Shown here: positions 40,101 to 55,100 of the stretch, piece after piece
Numbering within the stretch: position 1 is the stretch's first letter
Layout: every line of letters begins with the position of its first letter
Source: Bilabrum cf. latius
Lineage: Eukaryota > Bigyra: Bicosoecida > Bigyra > Bicosoecida
Reading direction: 5' to 3'
DNA: 64,000 nt
Assembly: GCA_965178125.1 (NCBI GenBank)
Contig: OZ237765.1
Coordinates: 744,001 to 808,000 of the forward strand
Translations under genes and position numbers: made by a program
The notes under the pieces: generated by a model
Seen by the model: only the letters and a program-made list of their open reading frames with translations
Database searches by the model: none
What the model was told of the DNA's origin: nothing

Positions 40101-43100
40101 ATCCATTCCCCGCAAGGGGTGGCTCCTGCTCCCCGGCGGATTCATGCTGCTTCCTGGCCCGTTTTCTTGAGGATCGCCGTGTTCTGCCCGGGTCAACGCC
40201 TGCCTAGGCCTGTGCATGTGCCTGTAATGGCAAAGAGAGCGTAGCAAGGCGTTGCAGGCTTGATTCATGCGCATCGACAGCGCTGGATTGCCCCACCATG
40301 TCACGCACCATGCTCGGAAGATGTTCCCTGCGCACAAGGTCGGAAGGGTGGCGCCCATCCTGGGCCTCCTCATGGTCACCTGCCTCCATGCTGGATGCAG
40401 GCAGGGCGCATGCCTGCGCGAATGCCAGGTCAGTGATGTCACTCACCTGCAGTTGCGGGTACACCCGCCTAGATTGCAGCTGCCGAACGGTCACTTCCTC
40501 GCTCCTAAACCGGGAGTATAGCTTCAGCGCGAGACCAGACCGCAACCTGCGGGCATCCACGCCATCAGTTCCTCTGCCAGTCGCAGGGTCACCCTCCAGA
40601 CACTCCCGCATGCGCAAGGTGGCGGCCTCGAGGCTTGTGCGATGCTGCAGGAGGGACGCCTGGAATGCTGTTCGAGGCTTCGGCAGCGGGACATGACGCT
40701 GGTCGGGGCTGCTCCTGCTACCATCATTGCTGATACTTTGCTGCTCCCCAGAACAAGCACGGGTCTACATATCTTCCTCCTTTTGGGCATGCATCGGCTG
40801 TTGCTGGGCTTGCATCGGCTGTTGCTGGGCTTGCATCGGCTGTTGCTGGGCTTGCATCGGCTGTTGCTGGGACACATTCTCCTGTGATTGATCATCAAGC
40901 CTAAGCTTGGGCGGGCTAGCAGGTGGCTCGTCGCCTTCTGAACCAAACAGTTGTAGTACAGCTGGCGCTGGTGCTGGCGCTGGTGCTGGTGCTGGCGCTG
41001 GTGCTGGCGCTGGTGCTGGTGCTGGCGCTGGTGCTGGCGCTGGTGCTGGTGCTGGCGCTGGTGCTGGTGCTGGCGCTGGTGCTGGCGCTGGTGCTGGTGC
41101 TGGTGCTGGTGCTGGTGCTGGTGCTGGTGCTGGTGCTGGTGCTGGTGCTGGTGCTGGTGCTGGGGTTGAACTCCCGTAAGAACTTCTAACGCTGCTGCTA
41201 CTAGCTGTGGTACCAGGGGCTCCCACACATCCACTCTGCACCGACTGTCCTGAACCACTGGCGCGCACCTGTCCATCGCGAGACCCATTGGAGGCGGGCC
41301 CGACCCCCCCCCACTGTCCTGAAACACTGGCGCGCACCTGTCCATCGCGAGACCCATTGGAGGCGGGCCCGATCCCCCCCCACTGTCCTGAAACACTGGC
41401 GCGCACCTGTCCATCGCGAGACCCATTGGAGGCGGGCCCGACCCCCCCCCACTGTCCTGAACCACTGGCGCGCACCTGTCCATCGCGAGACCCATTGGAG
41501 GCGGGCCCGACCCCCCCCCACTGTCCTGAACCACTGGCGCGCACCTGTCCATCGCGAGACCCATTGGAGGCGGGCCCGACCCCCCCACTGACAAAATGCC
41601 TCTTTCCATTGAAGCGCCCGAACACAGCGGCCAGTGCACCCGCAGCCTGGGCCGCAGTCATGTCCAAAGAGATGGTCGGGCCAGGCACTCCCCCTGGGCC
41701 TGGGCCTGCCACGGTTGCGCGGGTGACCCCTGACGACGATGAGGAAGAGGAAGAGGAAGAGGATGAGGACAATGAGGAAGAGGAGGACGATCCATTAGTG
41801 CCAGCACCAGCACCCGCGCGGTCCTTGCCCCCAGAGCCAGGAGCGTCAGCGTCACCCGGCGGCCCCCGGGCCTCCTCCTGCCTGGCAGCAAGCTCGTCCA
41901 CCGGGACCCGCGTGCCCTCGGGGAGCGGAGTGGGGTCAAGAACGAAATACCTGCGGATGGATGTGCGCATGAACTCATCTGCTCGTCGAATTTGCTTCTC
42001 CGTGTCTTTCTGGGCTGCTTGTTGGACTCGCAAGGCCGCTGTCTGCTAAGCTTGCTCCAGCGCCCGCCTGGCTTCGCTCCTGTCGGCATCTGTGACTTCG
42101 GCGTTGTGCTACTTGAGTGCAGCCAAGGCAGCCAACGATACGCTTTCACCAAGCAGTTCCTGTGTTGCGACAGCCTCACGAACCCCACGTTTCCATGCAT
42201 CACCCTGCACAGCAGCCAAGCTATTTCCTAGCAGGCTCGGCAGGAGAGCGTCAAAAGGAACCACTGGCGGAAGCTGTCGCGGCCCTGTCTAGAACCAAGT
42301 TCGCTCCCCAAAGAAATAAAACACAACTGGCCATTCGTGCTGCACCCGAAGCTTGGGGTTTCTTCTTCTCTGCTGCTGCACGTTCCTATGAATCAATTGC
42401 TCGGGAGCCTCGCAAACCCGTGATACACGTACGGCCCAAGGCAGACCCTTTCCATAGCGCGTCCAGCCAATTGTGTTAATTGGAAGTTTCTGCCGCCATT
42501 CAGGGACTGCCAGAGCATCTGGTACTCCTTTCGCCCCATCACCAGGTGTGGGCTGCTCCTCCATGGAGCACAGCGCACAACACTGAGGTGGGGACGGGAC
42601 AGGCCTGCTATAGGTTTGAATGCGGCTTCCGTATGATTACGTGACGGCGGATCGCAGAATTGAAGGCGCTTCGGTAGGGCAGTGACAAGGCCCGGTGGTT
42701 GCGTGTGGTTCCGCAATCCGCGGCGCCGCGAGACGACAGGAGCTAGGCTAGATCTAATCCATGACCAAAACATTCCAAACATCGGATTCCATCTGATTGA
42801 TACATAAGTTGGGTGCTGGCCATTTACGCTCATCACGGCAGGCTTCACCTTCGCCTTCACATTCCGACTCACCTTGCTAGGCTGGTCTAGTCAGATCATC
42901 TCCTCCCCGCCTCCGCCTCATGCTCTTTCCGCCGCGCATTCCCACGCATCCCTGCATCCCCATCCTCTTCCCCTGCCCCTCCCTCGGCCCAGGCTTCCTC
43001 TACCGCGCTCTGCAGCCTCGCATCCAGCTGGGCATGCTCGGCCTTCTTGAACTCCCCGCTCACCCGAGACAGCACCTGCGCGCGTGCCAGCAGCTGCTGC

Positions 43101-46100
43101 ACATCTTCGGCCCTCACCTGCCGCCCGTCCGTCAGAGGAACGTTCGAGGACACGGGGCCCGGTGACGGGATCTGGGACAGAGGGAGCTGATCGAACCTTC
43201 GCGAAGCTTCCTTCTGCGCCCGCACGTCCTCCTCCTTGGCGTCCAAGGTGCGCCGGACGCTCTCCGCCTCTTTGCCCTGCAGCCGGCCCGACTGCTCCGC
43301 GTGCGAGAGCATGGCGCGCTGCAGGCCCAGCATGGCCTCCCCCGGGTCCACCGGTGGAGCGGGGGCCTGCAGGTACCCGTCCTCGCTCCAGCGGATGCCC
43401 TTGCCGACGTCCTCCTGCCTCACCCGCTCCGAGGGGCTCTTCGGGATGTCAGAGTCCGAGCGGGGGGCCATCCCGGCGGCGGCGTTGGGATCCAGGCGGT
43501 TCATGACCCGCCGCAGCTCCTTGCGCTCCTTAACGGTGAGCGAGGCGACGTATTTCTTGGCGGCAAGCTCGGCGTGCTCGCTCATGATCTTGTCCTGCAG
43601 CTGAGCCGCGTGCGCCTGCATTTGAGCGCGCCGTGCCGGTGTCATCTTCTGGCCAGATGCGCTGTACTACCAGCGCAGCAAATTAAGCTCAAAGGAAACC
43701 TCGCTATCGTATTCTTTCCACTCTGGCATCTCGTGCACGGTGCGGAGCACTTCGTTCGATACCGCGGATTCCTCCGCAAAACCTGTGAACAAAACAAAGG
43801 CAACTTGAGGCACGCCAGATGTTTGCGCAATATATTATGTCTTGAAGGAGTACGCATGTATGCTCACGCTTCAAGGCATCGAAAGGTGTTTTGGGTGGCT
43901 TGTCCTCCCAGCCAACTCCGGGCCGCTGCCTTTCTGGTGGTAAGCTTTCCCCAGACGACGGAACCAGTGCTTCACTTGAGTTACCAGCTGAATGCTATTC
44001 CGACGCTGCATGCTCTTTCTGTCTCATGGCCTCGTTCGTGTTGCCTAGGAGATGTGCGAAACTCGACAGGTTCAGGTTCGTCTTCCAAGCGGCAGCTCGC
44101 AAGCCCAAACGTCGTCGGCACTCAGTACACAGCGTGTTTCGGGTAGACCGCAAGGTCCTGAATGCACGAGCTGCCATCTTGATGCTAAGACTGCTGCAGC
44201 GTTGTGGCGGCACAGATGGACTTGAAGCAAGTTCCGGTCCACGAAAATCGAACCAGTCATGTCGCAGTGATCGCGCCAGCATGATAGTGAAGCTATGATC
44301 AGGCCAGGCCAGCATCTGCTATCACAACCTCACCATACCTAGCCACCCGGTACCGGAATATCCGCGGCAGCTAGGGTTGCATTCGCTGAGGTTGACGTTC
44401 GTAGAGATAGCTTTGCATGGTCTGTCACACAGAACTCGGTCACAGAGTTCAGGGCCCCTGTACATACATCAACATGTAGCAAGTGCGTGGAATGGGTAGC
44501 CTAGATTGGACTGCTGGCTTGGTTGCAGCAGCAGCACGGCGGCGCGAGGCGCATCTGCGTCGCATGCAGCGATCCCTCGGAGGCACAGGACGTGTTCGAT
44601 TCTCTATTAAGAAGGTCAAGCATGCCAGGATCTTGCATTTCTGGCAGTAGCGTTCGCCATCTGGTGGACGCGGTTCCCGTTGCTGAGGGTCGTTGCTTGG
44701 AGCGCAGGCTGGCAGCTGCAAGCAGTGCTAGGGCAACAGCAGGAACCCTGATCACTTCACGTGCCCCTGTCTCTCTAGAAGACACTATTGAAGTGACGAC
44801 CGCAGAGTCCGTCCGCCGCACTCTGCTTGTCGATCCCAGTTTGGGCTCGTGGGGCGTGCTGCTGCTGCCCTCCTGGTCCAAGAGGACGCGGGCACAGGCC
44901 ACCCTGCTCGCATGGACCAGGCTGCTCACTCGTCACACCAGGCGGCACGATCTACGAGTGGCGGTCCTAGAGTCACATTACGCAGAAGACCCGCTCCCCA
45001 CTGGTGCACCGCCAGACTCAGCCTCCGGCATGCAGGTGGTGCTCCATGGGAAGGAGGCCGGTGCCCCCTCTGTGTTTCCGTCCGCTGGCATGCACAAGCA
45101 TCACGCCGCATTGTCGGGTGCATTAGAGCCCACGGAGCACCCCGGCATGTTCGTGATGAAAGAACGAGAACAGAGCAGGCCGGCTGCACCAAGCAGCGTG
45201 AATGGTACTGCAACTGGCAGCAGCACTGCACTCGTCACACGGGGTGCAACACGATCATCATCAACAGCAGGGGCCGTAATGATCCGTGCCAGTGCGGAAC
45301 CTGCTCTCAGTACGTACTGGAGGTAGCCATCTCAGCTTGAGCTGAAGCTGGGGCTCGTGCACGGAGCGAGCAGAGCCGGCAGTGATGGTGGTGCAGGGGT
45401 CGGTACCACTGGAACGACTGGCAGCACTAGAAGCAGCACTGATCATGCGTCTGAGCCGAGGCCTGCTGTGGATATGCGGATAGAAGCAACGTCCGTATCA
45501 CGCAAGCGAAAAAGGTCCAGGTGGGGACCTGCTGCCCCTGGCCCTGCCCCTGCCCCTGCGCCTAATCCTGCACCCGGCATACCCCCAGCCAGCCTCAACT
45601 GGCCCCCAGCAGCTCCTCCCGCAGTTGGCAGCTACGGGCTGGTCACATGCACCCCGCCGGCCCTGCCTCCGCACCGTGACGAGTGCTTCCTGTCGCAGCC
45701 CCTGGGGTAGAGAGCACAGGGGGGGCTGGCAGAGGCGGCCGCGGGTGCGGCGCTGCAGTGGCTGGAGGAGGTACAGGGGCACGGGGCAGGTACAGGGGCA
45801 GGGGCAGGGGCAAGTGAAGGGGCGGTTGTGGTGCTGCTGCCCACTGCGGCGGAGGTGAGGGAGTGCAGCGCACTGCTGCGTCGAGTGGGGACTGCCAGCA
45901 TGGAGGGCACCAAGGTAGTCGAGGTGCTGGGACCCAGTCAGTCGCAGGCCAGGGGCAGGGCACTTGGTGCAGTGCGCAGACTGGGCCAAACCGCCGTCAT
46001 CGTGGCATGCGGCGGAGCAGAGGCGATCGCATGGCTCCCACCACAGGACATTGCGTGCCTGGTGGACTCGGGGCGTGAGGCGGTGCTTCAGGAGGGAGCC

Positions 46101-49100
46101 AAGGAACAAGTGGTCCCTGTGGTGGCCGTTGTTCCCTGTGGCCGCGCGGAGGTGTTCGAGCGCTCTTCCCTGGTGGGCCCCGGGCGTGGGCGGCGGGGGC
46201 GCGCGGGCGACTGGCGCGTGCTGTTGTCCCGCGGGGAATTGCGAGGCATGGCCAGCGGCCGACCTCCTGCCTGGGTGCGCCGCCCCGACCCGCTGGCCAT
46301 GGGACTGCAGCTGGTCCTTACGCCTGCTGATTTCATCCCCATGGACAAAACAGAAGAAGGGGCCCGGTCCTCGGGGAACAAACCGGGGGGCTTGTGTGCT
46401 CTTGGTGGGCTAGAGCTGCCGGGGACACAACCGCCAGCCGGACTGCTTCAGGCTGCATGGCGTGAGCTGGGCCGGTGGGGGGCCGTGCCTGCGGATGGGA
46501 AGGCTGTGCTGCATCCGGTGGGCAGAGCCATGCTGCGGCTGCCTGTTCCTCTGCCCGAGGCCTGTCTCTTGCTGGCTGGGGCAAGGTCCGAGCTGGGTGC
46601 GGGCGGGGCGGGGCGAGCTGTGCTGGGGGCGGTGTGCCTTGCTGCTGCGGCACGAGAGTGCGGAGGCGTGTGGACAGCGGCAGCAGCAGGTGGTCTGGGT
46701 GGCGATGGGGAGCTGCGGGGTGTGGCGAGGACGCCCGTTCCACCGAGACTGCAGGGGGGGAGGGGCGGCGGTGGTACTGGCGGCAGGCGTGGGTTTGGCA
46801 GGGGCAGGGGCAGGGGCAGGGGCAGATTCGGCAGGGGCTCTGATCACAGGGGTGCGCGGGGGAGGCAGTCAGGCATCGTGGGAGAGGAGGAGGACGACGA
46901 GGAAGAGACGGGCAGCGGCCTTCTGGACGGAACAAGGTATATCTCGCAGAGCGGGGACATCGGCACGCTGGGGGCTCTCTGGAGCGAGTGGGAGAGCATG
47001 GAGGCACACTCGTCACAGTAGAGCCAAAGGTCATCCAAGCGGGCGGGCCGATGGTGCCGGGAGTACGGCCTCATGCAAAACACCTTCCTGCGGGCTGCCT
47101 CGCTGGTACAGGTGCTGCAAGAGGGGCTGGCGGCTGCCGTGCGAGCCGAGCTGCAGGCTGCGGCACCGCCCGGCACGTGGATGCACCGCATGCCAGCTCA
47201 TGCCCCTTAGACATCAGGGTCGCTGTCTGTCGGACCGGCCGGTGGCTTGGATCCAGAGGTGCTGAGGCGCTGTGTGAGCGTAGGACTGCGAGGCCGACTG
47301 GCCCGGCATGATGGCAGGGGCGTGTTCGTGACTCTATCCGGGGGACTGCGCGCCGCGCTGGCCCCTGGGAGCTCCCTGGGGACTCGGCCGCACGGCTCTT
47401 TGCCCGACTGGGTGGTTTTCATGAGGATGATTCCGGCGATCGAGCCCGCCAAAGACCCCGCTGGCAGGGTGCGAGCTTTGATGCAGAGGCATGGGGGCTC
47501 CATGCTCTCGAGCGGGACTGGGGCTGGGGCTGGGAGCCGTGGCAGCACCGCGATGGTTCCGATGGGGGCGAAGCAGGGATCGGGCAGTGGCAGTGGCACT
47601 GCTGGGAGTGGCCGGCTTCAGGGCTTGCAGGTTGGGTTTGGGGTGGGCAGCGGTGACTACGGGGAGGACGACGAGGAGGAGGACGGGGACTGGGCGCAGG
47701 GGAGCGGGAGCAGGGGGGGCAGCAGCCGCATTTGGAAGGACAAGGAGGGCAAGGGGGACATGGTGGAGTGGCTGCTGCGGGACCGGTAGCCCGAGTTCAA
47801 AGCGAGGCGGGAGGGGGCAGGTGGCATCGGAGGAATGGCGGGTGCATCCTCTGGAATTGGCGGGGTAGTAAGCCATGGGTTGCCGATGCTGGTGGATGCC
47901 GAGGCGGCTGACTTGGAGACAGCTGCTCGTTGGTCGGGTGGGGCGATCTCTACCACGAGTCAGATAGAGAGAGAGGCCAAGCAAAGGAGAGACATCGCAC
48001 TGACGAGGGTGCAGAGGAAGAAAACGACAATGCAGAAGAACAATGGTGCACAGGTGAGTGGCACAACCCGGGCCAAGGTAGATCCTAGATTTGTGGACTC
48101 TGACTCTGACTCTGACGAGGAGGGCAAGAGGCGCAGGGGGAGGGGCGCAGGGGCCGGGAGCACGGGGTAGGCGGGCGTTTTGCCTAGTGCGGGTCCGTCT
48201 CCTGGTGATCATTTGAGGCAAGTGGGCGCGCTGGCTGGGCTGCGGCCGGGAGCAGCCGCCAGCACTGTCGGGGCGGATGTCGTCCGTGAGGGAGAGGCTG
48301 CACTGGCCAGTCGGGAACAAGCGGTGGGGGCCGGGGATGCAGAGGATGAAGAGGACGGTGGGTCCGGCGCCATACTGCGATTCAGAAGGAAGAAGGACAG
48401 GAAGACTGGGGGCAGGCGCAGGGGGGTGCAGATAGGCGGCGGTGGGGGTAGCAGAAAGCCGGAGCGGCTGGCCCGCAACCCATACGCGAGAGAAGAGCGC
48501 ATGGGTCTGGCAGCTGTGCATGAGGCCAGAGAGAGGAGAGAAAGGGCAGAAGCAAGGGAGGCGGACCAACGCGCTAGGGAGGTAGCTAGACAGGCGCGGA
48601 AATTTGAATGATCCGATGGATGGATGGAGACCTGCAAAATTACGGTCCAAATCCGGATTCCGGATCAGACTTGCGAGATAGAGAAAGGTGCATCGACAAG
48701 ACAATCACATCCCGAGGGTGAACTGCTCCACTGGCTGCGGCGGTGCCACGGGCAGCCCCACCCCTTGCAAGAGGTGCGCCAGCGGCCCCTTGAGGTCCCG
48801 CATAGCCGCGCACTCGTCCGTCAGCTCTCCCGTGGCCTTGTCCATTGCGTGCAGGAGGGCGAGGATGGCGGTGGGGGGTCGCATGCGTGCAGCCCCGGCC
48901 AGCTCCGAAGCTGCCAACCGGGCTGCCCTTCCGCCCCCATACCCGCTGCCCAGCCGCTGCACCCGCTCTCGCTCTCCCTCTGGCACTGCCTGCATCGCGA
49001 GAGCCCACTGCGCCAGCCGGGCATCAACCAGCCCCCGGGCCCAGTCAAGCGCCCTCCCCAGACCGGGAGCCCCCTTGGACGGCAATCCCCACGGTCCCAC

Positions 49101-52100
49101 CCTCGCTCTCGTCCCCGCAGACGCCCCGGAGTGTCCTGCCTCCTCATCCTCCTTGCCCTCGCCTCGGCCGGCACCTGATCGTGCTGCCTGTTTGACTACT
49201 CCCAGGGCAGCAGCCGCGTCTCCCCACCGCAGGAGACCCCCCGCCGACCTGTGCGCCGCCGCCCCCACCAGCACCTGCCCCTCCGTGGCACTCAGCGCCC
49301 TGAGAGCGCCCTGCACCGCGCCCGACCGCCGGTCCCGCCTCTCTCCCGCCGTCCGCTTCCCAGGAGCCGCTGCCTCCCGCAGCAGACAAGCCGCGGCGGA
49401 GGACCCGTCGGCCCCGCTGCCTGCTGCAGGTGACCCGCTCGCCCTCGCCACCTTGACCAGTCTGGTCAGCACACCGGCGAGTCCCACCGCAAGCGGATCG
49501 GGCAGCCCCGTCCCCGCCAGCGCGGCGTGCAGCAGCAGGTCGTTCCTCTCGAGAGACACCGCCAGTCCCACGGCGTGCTCCACAGCCCGCCGCACCGCCT
49601 CCCGTCCCACCGGAATATCGTCCTCGGGAACACCCCGCGCAGTGCACTGCATCTTGCAGAACAGCTCCAGGGGCCCCCTAGTCGCTGTGTCCACGGGCAG
49701 CAGCCGGTGCGTGCTGCTGGCCAGCCGAGCCTGGAGGTCCATCCCACGGGTGCGGGTCCTCGGGTTGGATCCACCGATGAGACCAGCGCCGGCGGCATCC
49801 TCTTCATCCGAGTCGCTGTCGCTGTCCTCCTCACTCTCATCTTCATCCTCATCGTCCTCATCGCCATCCTCCATGCCAGCTTGTGCCCCGGACCCCCTCT
49901 TTGTCCCGACCTCCGCCCCTGCCAGCTCAGCACCGGCCAGCGCCAGCACAACCGCCACGCATCGCACAACAGCTGACTCGCTCACGTCCCGCACCCCTTC
50001 CAGAACACCGCATGCGCATTCAACCCACGCGCAAGCCAGCTGCGCCCGGAGGTCTCCTCCCTTCTGCCCCTCCTCTGCCCCTGCACTCCACAGCCCAGCT
50101 GGCATGCGAGCCACAGCCGCCAGCATGCCCCCCCGCCTCGCCTCCCCATCTGACAAGCACCCAGAAGCAGCCACGCGCGCAGCAGCCCGCACTGCATTGA
50201 CACAGGCCCGCAGACATGGAACGGTGGGCGACGGTGCGCCGGCTTCCATAGCAGCAGCCGCGCCCACCGCGTCAAGCACGCGAGTCACGGCCCGGGCGGC
50301 CGCCACGCGATCGGCAGACCCCGCCTGCGCCAGCGCACACGAAGAGGCAGGGCTGACAGCTTCTGAACCCGCAGTAGACTCAGCGGAAGATGCGCTGTCT
50401 GAGCGACTCCGCCGGCGGCCCCTGCCACCAGCTTTACCACTACCTTTGCCCTTGCTGTTGCTTTGCTCGTCGGCAGCCGCATCCTCCGCAGCAGCAGGCT
50501 CCACAAGCGCTTGCAACGCTTGCGTGGCGGCTTTCAGGGGTGTGACGAGCGAGCCTCCGACGGCCCCAGACCGCGCCGCGGCTCCAGCCTTCTCGAGCGC
50601 AGTTCTGCTGACCTCTGATGCTGCCAGCACTCTAGCCCGTGCAGCAGCGGCGGCCTCCTCGAGGCCAGCTCGGGCTGCTACGCTGGCTGCGTCGTGGGAC
50701 GGCGCGAGCGCAGCAGCCGCGAGGGCGCCTGCTACTGGCACCACAACAGAGGTGCCGATGGAAGGCGCCGCGATGGCTGCCAGAGGGCCAGCCCCTAACA
50801 CCGGTCGCAACCGCCGGCTGGTCCTCGCGCCGGCGCTGCCAACTGCATCAGCGAGAGTGGGGATGCGCGGCAAGGCCTGCGCCACCGCCACCTGGTTGCC
50901 TACACATAGACACACGTGGCACCCGTTGGGCCCCTGCTGGGATGCGCCCACCTGCAGCGCATGCAACGAACCAGTGGGCGCACCCTCGCTCTTGCCCTTT
51001 GATGCATCCCCTGTACCATCTCCCTCTCCCTCTTGCTTCCAGCTGGTGGATCCAAGCAGCACGCCTCGTTCTGCGTCCCACACGCCCAGCTCCGTGCCCT
51101 TGCCGTCCGCACCCACATGGGCCAGCAGCAAGGTCCGCGGCTCGAGGCTGAACGCAGCGGCGCCACCTCGCCCCTCCCCCACTACCTCCGCATCACCCCT
51201 TTCGGCAGCTTGCAGCCGGGGCAGCTTGCCCACGACGCCGACAGAGGGCGCGTGGCTGTACCACCCAGGCATCAGCCGGAACCTGTGCTGGGTCCACAGC
51301 CCGCTACCCCAGAACAGGGACAGGCACAGCATCTGCTTGTGGAAGCAGCCGGCCAGCACGCGATTGTCGGCAGCAGCGCCACTGCCGCTGGAGGCCTCTG
51401 CTGCCATGGGCTGCAGCGCGTGTCTCAGCGAGAGGCTAATTGAGGCAGAGCCCACTTCCCCTCCAGCCGCCGCTGACTCCTATGGCTAGACGTCATACAC
51501 GAGCAGCTCGGGCCCGGCGCCCCTGTGCTCCTAGTCGCCCTCGCCCTCGTCGTCTCCGTCGGTTGCCGACCCAGTATCGCTGCCCTTGCTGCCCCTGCCG
51601 CGAGACGAGCTGCGAGTCTTCCGGGTCTTGCGAGGCTTGGGCCCCTTAGGCACGGCAGTGGGCTGCACCACGACCAGCAGCACGTGCTGGCCAGCAGCCC
51701 TCCCCTTGAGGCTCACCAGCCGGCTCCACACCACGCGGCTGCCCGGAGTCCCGCCCACGCCTGCCTGAGTTACCCGCAGGGGGGCTCCAGCCGCGCCTCG
51801 CTGACGAGCTGCCACGAGGCTGGTGGAGCCGTCCCGATGCAGGAGAACCACAGGGCAGCGCTCCGTGGTGGAGGGGCACAGCACGGACGACACGGGAGTA
51901 GTGACGTCCAAAGTGGACGCATCGCGGAGTGTGGAGTGGCGTTCGTCCCACGCTAGAACCTTGGAACCATCCACAACGGCCATAAATTGCCGAGACCTCG
52001 CATGAAGGATGGCTGGCGCCGTGAAGCAAGTGCCGGTGCCGGCGTCCAGCGACCAGGACATGACGCACCGCCTTTCAGACGCCTACGAGGGAGAAGCGAT

Positions 52101-55100
52101 GATGCACGTAAATAAAGTGCCAATGATTCTGATCTGCGAGGTACTGATCTGCACCAAGGTCTTGCAAAGCGCGTAGTCTCACGTGGTAGACACGAACATG
52201 GGCTGTGCTTGTCAAGACCGGGAGCAGAGCGGCACTTGAAGCATTGACGCTGGCCCAGCTCTGTCCAACGATAGAATGGCTCTCTTGCAGCTGGCTTAAC
52301 GAACCAATCTCCATCTAGCCTATTGCTAAAGCTGGTCCCAAGTTTTGTTGTCAAGGAACCAATTATGGAACCTTCGCTGGGGTTCGGCACAATAATTGTG
52401 CAAGTGGCCAGATCAGTCAAGTTTAGATGTCAGGCAAAATTGGAAATGACTTACAACGACTGATAAAAGGACTCGAGATAGTTGCGCATCACTTCGGAAA
52501 GCACGCGGTGAGATCTGATCGGTATTGATGCATACATAGGCTCGTTTTGCCTGAGCAGTTAATCCATGACGTGTCTCCAGCCTATCTTGAGAGTTCACGG
52601 CCGCAGGGGTCGCAAGTTGCCCGGAGACGTATTCAAGTGTCTAAACATGTACAGGATATGGCTACTACCTTGCCGAAAGTATTGTCGGTCCGATCTTCGA
52701 CCCAGGAAGTTCATGGAGGAAAAACAGCAACACCAGCTCACGAACCTGAAACACCACTCGACGGAAGACCCAAATCCAGTACACGCACTGCAAGTACTCA
52801 TTCCAATAGATTTGCTTTTCCAGCTGATTCTGTATCGGACCTGGTAACGCAAGCGTCCGAACCGACCAATAGCTCCATGCAGCAACAGTCGAGCAGCTAG
52901 CACGAGCAGTCTCACGATGACCGTGCAAGCCCCGAAGCCAGTTATCATGTCACCACACTCAGCCAGCAGCATGAGCAGGAGCCCCAGCCTCGTCGGCGCG
53001 CCCCAGTCCCGATCGAGGGCGCGGTGGAGGCCTGGGAGCTGGCCGACAGGGCGCACGCTGTCCCCGAGGAGGGCATCGACGCGACGGGCGGAGGCGGGAG
53101 TGGGGGCATTGCCGCGGGGGGCAGGCGCTTCCGGGAGAGGGCCGTGCCTTCTAACAGCTTTAGTAGGGCGGTGGGCTTCGGCAGCATTGGCGTGCAGATG
53201 GCGGCGGCAGCGATGGGCAGCTGGGTGAGCGGCGGATCCGGGTCCTCCTCGTCGGGATCGAAGGGCGGGTTTCTGACCGAGGACACGGCAGATGCGCTGG
53301 CCCAGGGTCTCTGCCGCATGCGCGGCGCGGCCCTGAAGCTGGGCCAGATGATGTCCCTGCAAGACGAAGAGGCTATCTCGCCCGACGTGGCGCGGGTCAT
53401 GGAGCGGGTGCGGACCGCCGCTGACGTCATGCCGCGGGCGCAACTCGAGGCTGTGCTGGAGGAGGAGCTGGGCGAGGGCTGGAGGGAGCAGTTGGGTGGC
53501 GAGTGGAAGGGGCCTAAGGGGGGGCAGCAGCCGCAGCAGGGGGGGGAGCAGTAGGGTGAGGACCTTGATACAGGCAGAGAGAGCCAAGGGCACGGGGACT
53601 TGCTGAGCGGATTCGATCCATCTCCAGTGGCAGCTGCCTCCATCGGACAGGTGCACCGGGCCGTGCTGCCTGACGGCTCCAGGGCCGCGGTGAAGGTCTA
53701 GTACCCGGGTGTGGGCGACTCGATCGAGAGCGACCTGCTCAACGTGACCCGGCTGATGACGGTGGCGGGCGCGGGGGTGCCCAAGGGGCTCTACCTGGAC
53801 AGCGTGGTGTCGAATGCGCAGGAGGAGCTGTCGCTGGAGTGCGACTACTTCTTCGAGGCAGAGGCGCATGAGGCCTACAGGTGTGCCTTGGGGGCGCTGG
53901 AGGGGGCGGATGCGGGCTTGGTGGACCTGGGTGTGGGGGGCGAGGGGGCCGTGGGTGGAGGGAAGGAGCCCAGCTGGGGGGTGCGCGTGGGTGCAGGGGA
54001 CAGGGGGATCGGGTGGCAGGAGGGCTCTAGCCTCATGGTGGACCAGGACACGGAGCATGAGGCGCAGGACTTTGTTGTTCCCCGAGTCAGGAGGGACCTC
54101 AGCGGCCGCAAGGTGCTGGTGACAGAGTGGGCTGACGGCGTGCCCCTGGATCGGTGCGTGTCGCTGCCTCAGGAGGCCAGGGACGGGATCGCGAGGCGGC
54201 TGCTGCGGCTGACACTGCGGGAGCTGTTCCAGCTGCGGTTCATGCAGAGCGACCCCAACCTGGGGAACTTCCTGTACGCGCCAAGCACGGACCGAGTTGT
54301 GTTGCTGGACTTTGGGGCAGCTCGCAGGTACGAGAAGAGTTTCGTGGATGACTACCTGCGGCTAGTGTGGGCGGCTGCTCTCCGCGATGAAGACGCGTTG
54401 CTGGAGGCGTCCTACCGGCTTGGCTTCCTGACTGGGCACGAGGGCGAGTCCATGGTAGATGCCCACCTGAAGGCCGGACTCGTGGTGGGGGAGCCATTCG
54501 CTGAGGACGGGGGGCTGTACGACTTCAAGGCAGCAAGGATCACAGCCCGTGTGGCGGAGCACTCGGCTGCCTTTGCTCAGCAGCGGCTGACCCCTCCCCC
54601 TCGACAGGTGTACTCCTTGCATCGCAAGCTCAGCGGGGCCTTCCTGATCTGCATCAAGATGGGCAGCCGCATGCACAGCTGGCCCGTGCTCAAGCAGGTC
54701 TTGGACAGCTACACGTTCACCACGCCGCCTCTGGAGGGACTCAGCCGTGGGGAGGCGGCAGAGAGAGCGAGGGAGGACCGGGCCAGCGGACGGTGGGCAG
54801 AGGGGCGGGCGGCGGAGTAGGAGATGGCAGCGGCGGTGCAGGCCGCGCATGAGGAGGAGGAGCAGCAAGAGCAGCAGGAGGGGGAGAGGAAGGGCCCATC
54901 CTGGTCGTAGAGGCGGAAGGTCCTTGGGGTGGACAGGGAGGGCATGCTCTGGAGGCTGCCTGCAGACGATGGGCACTTTGGCAGCGAAGCGCAGACCTGG
55001 GTGGGGCGTGAGGGCTTCATGCAGAGCAGGCAGTGATGAGGTGCAGCTGCAGTTGAGCGAATACTTGGAATGAACAGACAGCTGTTGCAACAAACAATGC